Origin: Pseudomonas batumici
Lineage (GTDB): Bacteria; Pseudomonadota; Gammaproteobacteria; Pseudomonadales; Pseudomonadaceae
Length of the DNA stretch: 64,000 nucleotides
Assembly: GCF_000820515.1 (NCBI RefSeq)
Contig: NZ_JXDG01000126.1
Span: 1-64,000 of the forward strand
Reading direction: 5' to 3'
Part shown: positions 27,107-35,233 of the stretch, in pieces
Numbering within the stretch: the stretch's first letter is position 1
Layout: every line of letters begins with the position of its first letter
Made by a program: the position numbers and the translations under genes
The notes under the pieces: model-generated
Told to the model about the DNA's origin: nothing
Databases searched by the model: none
What the model saw: only the letters and a program-made list of their open reading frames with translations

Positions 27107-28185
27107 GCCAACAACTCCTTGTGATCAATGGAGCCCAGGCGCTCGCCCTGATAACTGCCGTCCTGGACCCGGCGGCACCACTCAAGGTTCGCCAGGTACC
27201 ACTGCACGGTCTTGCGCAGGCCGCTTTCGAAGGTTTCCTCGGGCGTCCAGCCCAGCTCGCGCTCGATCTTGCCGGCGTCGATGGCGTAGCGCAGGTCGTG
27301 GCCCGGGCGATCCTTGACGAAGGTGATCAGGTCGGTGAATTTTTCCACCCCGGCCGGGCGCGCCGGCGCCAGCTCTTCCAGCAGGGCGCAGATGGCGCGC
27401 ACGACATCGATATTCTTCTGCTCGTTATGGCCACCGATGTTGTAGGTCTCGCCCACCACGCCGTCGGTCACCACCTTGAACAGGGCACGGGCGTGGTCCT
27501 CGACGAACAGCCAATCGCGCACTTGCAGGCCGTCGCCGTACACCGGCAGCGGTTTGCCGGCGAGGGCGTTGAGGATCACCAGCGGGATCAGTTTTTCCGG
27601 GAAGTGGAACGGGCCGTAGTTGTTCGAACAGTTGGTCAGCAGCACCGGCAGGCCATAGGTGCGGTGCCAGGCACGGACCAGATGGTCGGACGCCGCCTTG
27701 CTCGCGGAATACGGCGAGCTGGGGGCATACGGGGTGGTTTCGGTGAACAGCTCATCGACGCCGTGCAGGTCGCCATACACTTCGTCGGTGGAAATGTGGT
27801 GGAAGCGGAACGCGCTTTTTTCAGGTTCAGCCAGTTTCGACCAGTAGCCGCGGGCGGCTTCCAACAGGCTGTAGGTGCCGACGATATTGGTCTGGATAAA
27901 ATCCGATGGGCCGTCGATGGAGCGGTCCACATGGGACTCCGCTGCCAGGTGCATGATCGCATGGGGTTCGAAGCGTGCCAGCACGGCGCTGACCGTGGCC
28001 TGGTCGACGATATCGGCCTGGACGAACTCATAGCGGCTGTCGGTGGCGATGCTGGTCAGCGATTCCAGGTTGCCGGCATAGGTCAGCTTGTCCAGGTTCA
28101 GGACTTCGTGCCCGGTGTGACGGATCAAGTACCGAATCAGGGCCGAGCCAATAAAACCGGCGCCGCCGGTGACAAGAATACGCAT
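27103..28185 (-). CDS. rmlB: dTDP-glucose 4,6-dehydratase
   Basis: 360 residues. The Rossmann motif 'TGGAGFIGSAL' is at the N-terminus and the active-site 'YSASKAASDHLV' (YxxxK) near residue 165, preceded by 'HISTDEVYGDL'. It converts dTDP-glucose to dTDP-4-keto-6-deoxyglucose. It is first in a tightly overlapping rmlB-rmlA-rmlC-rmlD operon. The 186-base gap to the divergent aminotransferase fusion gene should contain its promoter. Confidence 0.95.
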   Translation of the reverse strand: MRILVTGGAGFIGSALIRYLIRHTGHEVLNLDKLTYAGNLESLTSIATDSRYEFVQADIVDQATVSAVLARFEPHAIMHLAAESHVDRSIDGPSDFIQTNIVGTYSLLEAARGYWSKLAEPEKSAFRFHHISTDEVYGDLHGVDELFTETTPYAPSSPYSASKAASDHLVRAWHRTYGLPVLLTNCSNNYGPFHFPEKLIPLVILNALAGKPLPVYGDGLQVRDWLFVEDHARALFKVVTDGVVGETYNIGGHNEQKNIDVVRAICALLEELAPARPAGVEKFTDLITFVKDRPGHDLRYAIDAGKIERELGWTPEETFESGLRKTVQWYLANLEWCRRVQDGSYQGERLGSIDHKELLA

Positions 28186-28371
28186 ATCGGTGTGCCTTTT
28201 TCCTTAAGCAGACTCAAGCTGAATGGAGCATAGCTTGTGGGTAGGCGCTCGGCGGTGCAAGTGCCATGGCGATGTGTCGGCTTCAACGGGACTGACTTTA
28301 CCGCCGCACTTGCGTCTTGAAGGCACCAATGGCGATATAGGCAGCCAATAAAAACTTCAGGGAGTCGTCGC

Positions 28372-31284
28372 ATGTTGCTCGCCACGTTGATTCACCGCGC
28401 CAGTTTGCCCAGCCCGAATGTCTCGGCGCAGCAGGCGCTGAACCTGCTTGAAGAGCATTACGGCCTCTCTGGAACGCTGCAGGCATTGGGTAGCCAGCAG
28501 GACCTCAATTACCGCGTCGACAGCGACAAAGGCCGCTTTGTCCTGAAAATCTGCCATGGCGATTACGCCACGCTGGAGTTGCAGGCCCAGCATGCGGGCC
28601 TGGCTCACCTGGACGGGCGTGCCGGCCTGCGGGTGCCGCGGGTGATTGCCGCGCGCAACGGCCAGGACCTGCTGTCCCTGGTGCTGGACGGCACGCCTGT
28701 GCACGTGCGTTTGCTGGAGTACATCGAAGGCCAGTCGCTGACCTCTCTCAAGCACCTGGGCCGCGAGGTGGTGGTGGGCCTGGGGCGACTCTGCGGGGAA
28801 ATGGACCTGGCCCTGGCCGACTTCCAGCACCCGGGCCTGGCGCGCACCCTGCAGTGGGATCCCCGGCATGCCGGCGCGCTGATCGAGCATCTGCTGCCGG
28901 TGCTCGGGGATGCGAGCCGGCAAGCGCAGGTTCGCGAGGCCGGCGCACAGGCCCGGCGACACCTGCAACCCCTGGTCGAGGCCTTGCCGGTGCAGGCCAT
29001 TCACCTGGATATTACCGACGATAACGTGGTCTGGCAGCGTGACGCCCAGCGTCACTGGCAACTGCAGGGCGTGATTGATTTCGGCGATCTGGTCCGGACC
29101 TGGCGCATCGCCGACCTGTCGGTGACCTGTGCGGCGCTGCTGCACCATGCCGAAGGCGACCCGTTGGTGATTCTGCCGGCGGTCCAGGCCTACCACGCGG
29201 TCAACCCGTTGCAGCGTGAAGAACTGCTGGCGCTCTGGCCGTTGATCGTGGCGCGGGCGGCGGTGCTGGTACTCAGCGGCGAACAGCAGGTCGGCATCGA
29301 CCCGGGCAATACCTACAGCCGCGATAACCTGGCCCACGAATGGGAAATTTTTCAGGTGGCCACCTCGGTGCCGTTCGAACTGATGGAGGCGGCGATACTC
29401 ACGGCCGTCGGAGAGCGCCTGGCGCCGATTGCCGACGAAGGCTTCGCCCCCTTGCTGCCGGGGCTGGTGGGTCGACAGTTCGCGCTGATCGACCTGGGCG
29501 TGCTCAGTCCGCATTTCGAGGCGGGGAACTGGGAACAGAGCGGCATCGACGAACGCCTGCTGGCCGAGGCGGCCGCGGCCCATGGCCTGGCGGCCAGCCG
29601 CTACGGACAATATCGCTTGTCCCGTACTCGGCCCGACAGCGCCGGCGAGCCGGATACCTTTCCCTTGCACGTGGCCTTGCAGGTGCCGGCGGGTACTACC
29701 GTGGAGTCGCCGTTCGCCGGAACCCTGCGGGTCATGGCCGACGGCGCCCTGTTATTGGCCAGCGGGCAGCTGAGTGTACGGCTCTGGGGCGTGAAAGCGT
29801 CCCTCAAGCCTGGCGCTGCCGTGGTCAAGGGGCAGGTGCTGGGCGAGGCCGAAGGCGCCCTGCGGGTGCAACTGTGCCGGTACGCTGAGCTCATCCCGCC
29901 GCTGTTCTGCACACCGTCGCGGGCCGCCGCCTGGCAGGCGTTGTGCCCGTCGCCGGCGACCTTGCTGGGACTGGCCTGCGATGCCGAACCCGAACTGGAC
30001 TCGGCGGACCTGCTGGCCCGCCGTGATGCCAGCTTCGCCCGCACGCAAAAGCACTACTATGTCGACCCGCCGCGCATCGAGCGCGGCTGGCGCAACCACC
30101 TGATCGACATGCAGGGCCGTTCCTACCTGGACATGCTCAACAACGTTGCGGTGCTGGGCCATGGCCATCCGCGCATGGCGGCCGAGGCGGCGCGGCAGTG
30201 GTCGCTGCTCAACACCAACTCGCGTTTTCACTACGCGGCCGTGACCGAGCTTTCCGAGCGGCTGCTGGCCCTGGCGCCGGACTCCATGGACCGGGTGTTC
30301 CTGGTCAACAGCGGCACCGAGGCCAACGACCTGGCGATCCGCCTGGCCTGGGCCTACAGCGGCGGACGCGACATGCTCAGCGTGCTGGAGGCCTATCACG
30401 GCTGGTCGGTGGCGGCCGATGCGGTGTCGACCTCGATTGCCGACAACCCCAAGGCCCTGAGCAGCCGCCCGGACTGGGTGCATCCGGTGACCGCGCCGAA
30501 TACCTATCGCGGGGCGTTCCGTGGCAGCGCCAGTGCGCCGGACTACGTGCGCAGCGTGGAGCACAACCTGGCCAGGCTGGCGGAAGAGAACCGCCAGCTG
30601 GCGGGCTTTATCTGCGAGCCGGTGTATGGCAACGCCGGCGGCATCTCGCTGCCGCCGGGCTACTTGCAGCAGGTGTATGCGCTGGTCCGGGCCCGGGGCG
30701 GCGTGTGCATCGCCGATGAAGTCCAGGTCGGCTATGGGCGCATGGGCAAGTTCTTCTGGGGCTTCGAGGAGCAGGGCGTGGTGCCGGACATCATCACCAT
30801 GGCCAAGGGCATGGGCAACGGTCAGCCGCTGGGCGCGGTGATCACCCGCCGGGAGATCGCCGAGGCGCTGGAGGCCGAGGGTTATTTCTTCTCGTCCTCC
30901 GGCGGCAGTCCGGTCAGTTGCCGTATCGGTATCGCCGTGCTCGACGTGATGGCCGAGGAAAAGCTCTGGGAAAACGCCCAGGTGGTCGGCGGCTATTTCA
31001 AGGAGCGCCTGGAAGCGCTGATCGACCGCCATCCGCTGGTGGGGGCGGTGCACGGCTCCGGTTTCTACCTCGGCGCGGAACTGATCCGCGACCGCGAAAC
31101 GCTGGAGCCGGCGACCGAGGAGACCGCGCTGCTGTGCGATCGTCTGCGCGAGCTGGGAATCTTCATGCAACCGACCGGCGACTACCTCAACATCCTCAAG
31201 ATCAAGCCACCGATGTGCACCACCCGCCGCAGCGTGGATTTCTTTGTCGATACGCTGTCCAAAGTGCTGGACGAAGGGCTGTAA
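28372..31284 (+). CDS. Three-domain aminotransferase with APH-type kinase domain
   Basis: 970 residues in three parts. Residues ~40-300 form an aminoglycoside-phosphotransferase/choline-kinase-like domain with a catalytic loop 'HLDITDDNVVW' and 'IDFGDLVR'. Residues ~420-510 form a small beta-rich domain resembling the peptidase-M23/lipoyl-like barrel ('TTVESPFAGTLRVM'). Residues ~545-970 are a class III PLP aminotransferase with the PLP Lys812 in 'TMAKGMGNG' and 'GTEANDLA'. Related fusions act on amino-alcohols, phospho-amines or polyamine-type amines, possibly by phosphorylating and then transaminating or lyasing. Its position 302 bases upstream of aguB suggests polyamine metabolism. Substrate unknown. 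Confidence 0.85.
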   Translation: MLLATLIHRASLPSPNVSAQQALNLLEEHYGLSGTLQALGSQQDLNYRVDSDKGRFVLKICHGDYATLELQAQHAGLAHLDGRAGLRVPRVIAARNGQDLLSLVLDGTPVHVRLLEYIEGQSLTSLKHLGREVVVGLGRLCGEMDLALADFQHPGLARTLQWDPRHAGALIEHLLPVLGDASRQAQVREAGAQARRHLQPLVEALPVQAIHLDITDDNVVWQRDAQRHWQLQGVIDFGDLVRTWRIADLSVTCAALLHHAEGDPLVILPAVQAYHAVNPLQREELLALWPLIVARAAVLVLSGEQQVGIDPGNTYSRDNLAHEWEIFQVATSVPFELMEAAILTAVGERLAPIADEGFAPLLPGLVGRQFALIDLGVLSPHFEAGNWEQSGIDERLLAEAAAAHGLAASRYGQYRLSRTRPDSAGEPDTFPLHVALQVPAGTTVESPFAGTLRVMADGALLLASGQLSVRLWGVKASLKPGAAVVKGQVLGEAEGALRVQLCRYAELIPPLFCTPSRAAAWQALCPSPATLLGLACDAEPELDSADLLARRDASFARTQKHYYVDPPRIERGWRNHLIDMQGRSYLDMLNNVAVLGHGHPRMAAEAARQWSLLNTNSRFHYAAVTELSERLLALAPDSMDRVFLVNSGTEANDLAIRLAWAYSGGRDMLSVLEAYHGWSVAADAVSTSIADNPKALSSRPDWVHPVTAPNTYRGAFRGSASAPDYVRSVEHNLARLAEENRQLAGFICEPVYGNAGGISLPPGYLQQVYALVRARGGVCIADEVQVGYGRMGKFFWGFEEQGVVPDIITMAKGMGNGQPLGAVITRREIAEALEAEGYFFSSSGGSPVSCRIGIAVLDVMAEEKLWENAQVVGGYFKERLEALIDRHPLVGAVHGSGFYLGAELIRDRETLEPATEETALLCDRLRELGIFMQPTGDYLNILKIKPPMCTTRRSVDFFVDTLSKVLDEGL

Positions 31285-31288
31285 AAAG

Positions 31289-31380
31289 CATCGCCGGCAA
31301 GCCGGCTCCCACAGTGAGGTGTTGAACGCATATTCCGCGTACAGCCGAGAACCGTAGGAGCCGGCTTGCTGGCGATAGCG
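31289..31380. repeat. REP pair (everted orientation)
   Basis: CATCGCCGGCAAGCCGGCTC (from 31289) and TAGGAGCCGGCTTGCTGGCG (from 31355) are opposite in orientation, the reverse arrangement of the other REP pairs in the window. This is the last REP element seen; none was found after 31.4 kb. Confidence 0.85.
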
Positions 31381-31401
31381 ATCGATCAGACACTACTAAA
31401 C

Positions 31402-31477
31402 TCGATTCTTATCGACAAAATAAACAACAAAATTATCTGTTTTTTATTTTTAACCTTTAAAAGCCGATTTTTATCGG
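31402..31477. promoter_or_regulatory. Twin palindromes upstream of aguB (operator candidates)
   Basis: TCGATTCTTATCGA (31402-31415) and CCGATTTTTATCGG (31464-31477) are both five-base-arm palindromes with the form GAT-TnTT-ATC and a four-base spacer. Their centres are 62 bases apart, close to six helical turns, as expected for a dimeric regulator binding on one face of the DNA. A TetR-type regulator controls the agu genes in P. aeruginosa; none is encoded here. Confidence 0.5.
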
Positions 31478-31585
31478 TTATAAAGTCGCCATCGCCCCGG
31501 CCGGACCCACTACGCCCGGCCATTCTCAAGCTGTCATCGGGCGACGCCTAGAATCGACCTACAGCATTCGCCCAGGAGATGATCC

Positions 31586-32464
<879 letters not shown>

Positions 32465-32469
32465 TCGCC

Positions 32470-33576
32470 ATGACCATTTTGAACAGCACGCCGCGCGCAG
32501 ACGGCTTCCATATGCCCGCCGAGTGGGCGCCACAGACCCAGACCTGGATGATCTGGCCCGAGCGCCCGGACAACTGGCGCCTGGGCGGCAAGCCGGCGCA
32601 AGCGGCCCATGCCGCCGTGGCCCGGGCCATTGCCCGTTTCGAACCGGTGACGGTGGCGGTGTCCGCCGCGCAGTACGAAAACGCCCGGGCCCGCCTGGAC
32701 GTGCCGAATATCCGCCTGGTGGAAATGTCCAATGACGATGCCTGGGTGCGTGATACCGGTCCGACCTTTGTCATCAACGACCAGGGCGAAGTGCGCGGTG
32801 TCGATTGGGGCTTCAATGCCTGGGGCGGTTTCGACGGTGGCCTCTATGCACCGTGGAATCGTGACGAGCAAGTGGCCGGCAAGATCCTCGAAATCGAGCG
32901 CTGCCCGCGTTACCAGACCGAAGGCTTCGTGCTCGAAGGCGGCTCGATCCATGTCGATGGCGAAGGCACGGTGATCACCACCGAGGAGTGCCTGCTCAAT
33001 CGCAACCGCAACCCGCACCTGACCCGCGAAACCATCGAGCAGGTACTCGCCGAGCACCTGGCGGTGGACAAGGTGATCTGGCTGCCGGATGGCCTGTTCA
33101 ACGACGAGACCGACGGCCATGTGGATAACTTCTGCTGCTACGTGCGCCCGGGCGAAGTCCTGCTGGCCTGGACCGACGATCCGGAGAATCCGAACTACCC
33201 ACGTTGCCAGGCGGCCATGAAGGTGCTGGAAAGCAGCCGTGACGCCAAGGGACGCCCTTTTGTGGTGCACAAAATGCCGATTCCGGGGCCGTTGTATGCC
33301 ACCGAAGAGGAGTGTGCAGGGGTGGACGCGGTGGCGGGCAGCCAGGAACGCAACCCATCGGTGCGGCTGGCCGGCTCCTACGTGAACTTCCTGATCGTCA
33401 ACGGCGGCATCATCGCGCCGAGCTTCGATGACCCGCTGGACAGCGTGGCCAAGGAGATCCTGCAGAACGTTTTCCCACAGCATGAAGTGGTCATGGTGCC
33501 AGGGCGCGAATTGTTACTGGGCGGCGGGAATATCCATTGCCTTACACAACAACAACCTGCGCCCCACAAAGGTTGA
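32470..33576 (+). CDS. aguA: Agmatine deiminase
   Basis: 368 residues of the PPAD-type agmatine deiminase family. The catalytic Cys357 is in 'LLLGGGNIHCLTQQQP', and 'EMSNDDAWVRDTGPTFV' supplies the substrate-binding and acid/base residues. It converts agmatine to N-carbamoylputrescine and ammonia. Together with AguB this lets the cell make putrescine from arginine-derived agmatine, or use agmatine as carbon and nitrogen source. A strong terminator follows. Confidence 0.97.
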   Translation: MTILNSTPRADGFHMPAEWAPQTQTWMIWPERPDNWRLGGKPAQAAHAAVARAIARFEPVTVAVSAAQYENARARLDVPNIRLVEMSNDDAWVRDTGPTFVINDQGEVRGVDWGFNAWGGFDGGLYAPWNRDEQVAGKILEIERCPRYQTEGFVLEGGSIHVDGEGTVITTEECLLNRNRNPHLTRETIEQVLAEHLAVDKVIWLPDGLFNDETDGHVDNFCCYVRPGEVLLAWTDDPENPNYPRCQAAMKVLESSRDAKGRPFVVHKMPIPGPLYATEEECAGVDAVAGSQERNPSVRLAGSYVNFLIVNGGIIAPSFDDPLDSVAKEILQNVFPQHEVVMVPGRELLLGGGNIHCLTQQQPAPHKG

Positions 33577-33649
33577 GTGGAGTTGTAACAAAAGATGTGT
33601 CGCTACAAATGATGGCACTTTTGCATCGGTGTTGAGCGATCCCTTATCA

Positions 33650-33683
33650 AACCCGCAGCCCTTATGGACTGCGGGTTTTTTTT
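33650..33683 (+). terminator. Rho-independent terminator after aguA
   Basis: AACCCGCAG (33650-33658) and CTGCGGGTT (33669-33677) form a nine-bp stem followed directly by a run of T. It closes the aguBA operon 73 bases after the stop. Confidence 0.88.
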
Positions 33684-33710
33684 GGTTTTTCGGGCGGTGA
33701 ACTGGCACTT

Positions 33711-33726
33711 TGGCATAGCTCTTGTA
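33711..33726 (+). promoter_or_regulatory. Candidate sigma-54 (-24/-12) promoter
   Basis: TGGCATAGCTCTTGTA matches TGGCAC-N5-TTGCW at 14 of 16 positions when spacing is kept, with GG at -24 but GT instead of GC at -12. It lies 97 bases upstream of the 66-residue gene. Confidence 0.35.
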
Positions 33727-33822
33727 TTGGGTTCGTTTGTATGACGAAGCGTCTTTGTACGGTGCGACGTTCTGTCATAAACCTTGAGTAAGTTAGCCGC
33801 TCATGAACCAGGAGAGCGCCAG

Positions 33823-34023
33823 ATGAACGTAGCCAGTGAGCGGGTTTCGCACCCTCTGTCGGTGACGAGCGAGTCGCTTCAAATCCTGGCCCAATGGTTG
33901 AAAAGCAATGGAACGCGTACGACCCGTGGTCAGGATCCTCGTCGGATGATTACCGACCGTTACCCCGCGGGCCTGTTCAGCGAAGCTGAACTGGAGGCCT
34001 TGCTCGGGGTTCTGCAGGGGTAA
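33823..34023 (+). CDS. Small conserved hypothetical protein, 66 residues
   Basis: 66 residues, mostly predicted helical, with a Ser/Thr-rich start and a basic middle ('KSNGTRTTRGQDPRRM'). No signal peptide or membrane segment is seen. The ATG has AGGAGAG upstream with good spacing and a strong terminator follows the stop, so this is an independent short transcription unit and not a shadow frame. I do not recognise the family; comparable small proteins are annotated only as hypothetical in pseudomonads. It sits between the aguBA terminator and the DsbA-like gene. Confidence 0.7.
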   Translation: MNVASERVSHPLSVTSESLQILAQWLKSNGTRTTRGQDPRRMITDRYPAGLFSEAELEALLGVLQG

Positions 34024-34036
34024 AAGGACTTTGGAC

Positions 34037-34081
34037 AAAAACGCCGTTGACCGGAGCGATCCGGGCAACGGCGTTTTTTTT
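34037..34081 (+). terminator. Rho-independent terminator after the 66-residue gene
   Basis: AAAAACGCCGTTG and CAACGGCGTTTTT form a 13-bp perfect stem (34037-34049 with 34066-34078) with a further inner stem and a T-tract. A strong terminator; the A-run on the 5' side would let it work in both directions. Confidence 0.92.
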
Positions 34082-34233
34082 GGGGCGATTTCTGCGGGGC
34101 AGGGGGCGGCAGGCCCCGGGTTTGCCGATTCGACCGATTTTTGCAACAAACCAGGAGCCATTCCGGCGTTTTTCGAGGGAGCACGGGCGACTAGTCTGAA
34201 GGCATCGATTCATGACCCCTTCCGGAGACTTCC

Positions 34234-34926
34234 ATGGCTGCCTCAACCGTCCTTCACTATATCTACGATCCGCTGTGCGGCTGGTGTTATGGCGCCAAAC
34301 CGCTGATCCAGGCCGCCCGCCAGGTGCTGCCCGTGGTCCTGCATGGCGGGGGAATGATGGCGGGTAACAACCGCCAGTTCGTGTCCTCGAACCTGCGCGA
34401 CTACGTCATGCCCCACGACCGGCGAATTGCCGAGTACACCGGCCAGCCGTTTGGCCAGGCCTATTTCGAGGGGTTGTTGCGTGATTCGTCGGCGATCTTC
34501 GATTCCACGCCACCCACCCGCGCGGTCCTTGCCGCCGAACAGTTGCAAGGGCGCGGGCTGGAGCTGCTCGGGCGACTGCAGACGGCGCACTACGTCGAGG
34601 GACGGCGCCTGGCCGATGTAGAGGTGCTGCTGGCGCTGGCCGCCGAGCTGGGCTTCGAACCTGAAGCGTTCAAGGCCGCCTTTGAACTGAACAGCGATGC
34701 GCTGGCGGCGGACCACTTCAAGCAAAGCCGCGCCTTGTTGTCCCGGGTCGGCGGCCAGGGCTTCCCGACCCTGGCGCTGGAGCAGGATGGCCGTTTCAGC
34801 CTGATCGATATCGGTCCCTACCTGGGCAAGCCCGAAGTCTTCGTCGCCTGGCTCAGCCAATCGGTGTCGCCCGCTACCCACGACGCCGTGGGGCCGTCCT
34901 GTGGTCTGGATGGCTGTTCGCCCTGA
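34234..34926 (+). CDS. DsbA-family thioredoxin-like protein
   Basis: 230 residues of the DsbA/FrnE-like group. The active site is 'DPLCGWCYG' (CGWC) near residue 15, very close to the N-terminus with no signal peptide, so the protein is likely cytoplasmic. 'VGGQGFPTLAL' supplies the cis-Pro loop. An additional Cys-X4-Cys pair lies at the very end ('SCGLDGC'). The family includes 2-hydroxychromene-2-carboxylate isomerase-like and FrnE-like thiol oxidoreductases. Substrate unknown. Confidence 0.83.
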   Translation: MAASTVLHYIYDPLCGWCYGAKPLIQAARQVLPVVLHGGGMMAGNNRQFVSSNLRDYVMPHDRRIAEYTGQPFGQAYFEGLLRDSSAIFDSTPPTRAVLAAEQLQGRGLELLGRLQTAHYVEGRRLADVEVLLALAAELGFEPEAFKAAFELNSDALAADHFKQSRALLSRVGGQGFPTLALEQDGRFSLIDIGPYLGKPEVFVAWLSQSVSPATHDAVGPSCGLDGCSP

Positions 34927-35045
34927 ATAAAGGCTGAGTTATAAGGGAGGCATGTCACCCAACGACAAAAGGGCGGTCGGTAGCGGATATGCCTTTTTTC
35001 GAGATTGACCCGCTAATCGCTTCTATTCTCTGATGTTTCACGAAA

Positions 35046-35075
35046 TTGACATAATAGTCGTGTCGCGGATAGGAT
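35046..35075 (+). promoter_or_regulatory. Sigma-70-type promoter for the candidate small RNA
   Basis: TTGACA (35046-35051), 18-base spacer, TAGGAT (35070-35075). The -35 is perfect and the -10 matches four of six. Expected transcription start near 35082. Confidence 0.5.
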
Positions 35076-35081
35076 TCGCCC

Positions 35082-35158
35082 CACGCCTGTGGCTGCACGC
35101 CATACACCTAAAATAATAAAAGGCCCGCTGCGATCCTTGCAGGCGGGCCTTTTTGCTT
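35082..35158 (+). ncRNA. Candidate small RNA upstream of the porin gene
   Basis: The predicted transcript of about 75 bases begins with a small hairpin (CCAC/GTGG, 35081-35092). A single-stranded A-rich segment with AATAATAA (35112-35119) follows, the type of repeat bound by Hfq. The end is a GC-rich terminator hairpin (GGCCCGC/GCGGGCC, 35122-35149) with a T-tract. This promoter/hairpin/A-rich/terminator layout is typical of Hfq-binding small RNAs. It could instead be only a leader ending in an attenuator before the porin gene. Confidence 0.45.
35118..35154 (+). terminator. Rho-independent terminator before the porin gene
   Basis: Stem GGCCCGC/GCGGGCC flanked by AAAA and TTTTT, 80 bases upstream of the porin start. 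It ends the candidate small RNA or attenuates read-through. Confidence 0.88.
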
Positions 35159-35233
35159 TTGCGTAAAGCCCCCATACACAACGTTTCAGCTCGAAGCCGC
35201 AGGGCGTTTCATCCAGCGATTAAGGAAAAAAAC

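Larger units (their letters stand above)
31285..31585. other. Intergenic region with REP pair and aguB promoter region
   Basis: The 301 bases hold a REP pair (31289-31380), then an AT-rich stretch (31390-31490) that stands out from the GC-rich surroundings. That stretch contains two matching palindromes described separately. The aguB promoter should lie in or just after it. Confidence 0.6.
34927..35233. other. Intergenic region with candidate small RNA
   Basis: Contains a weak hairpin ending in a T-run near 34992-34998 (possible terminator for the DsbA-like gene), then a sigma-70-like promoter and a small transcription unit ending in a strong terminator at 35154. The remaining 80 bases before the porin gene include its ribosome site. 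Confidence 0.6.
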
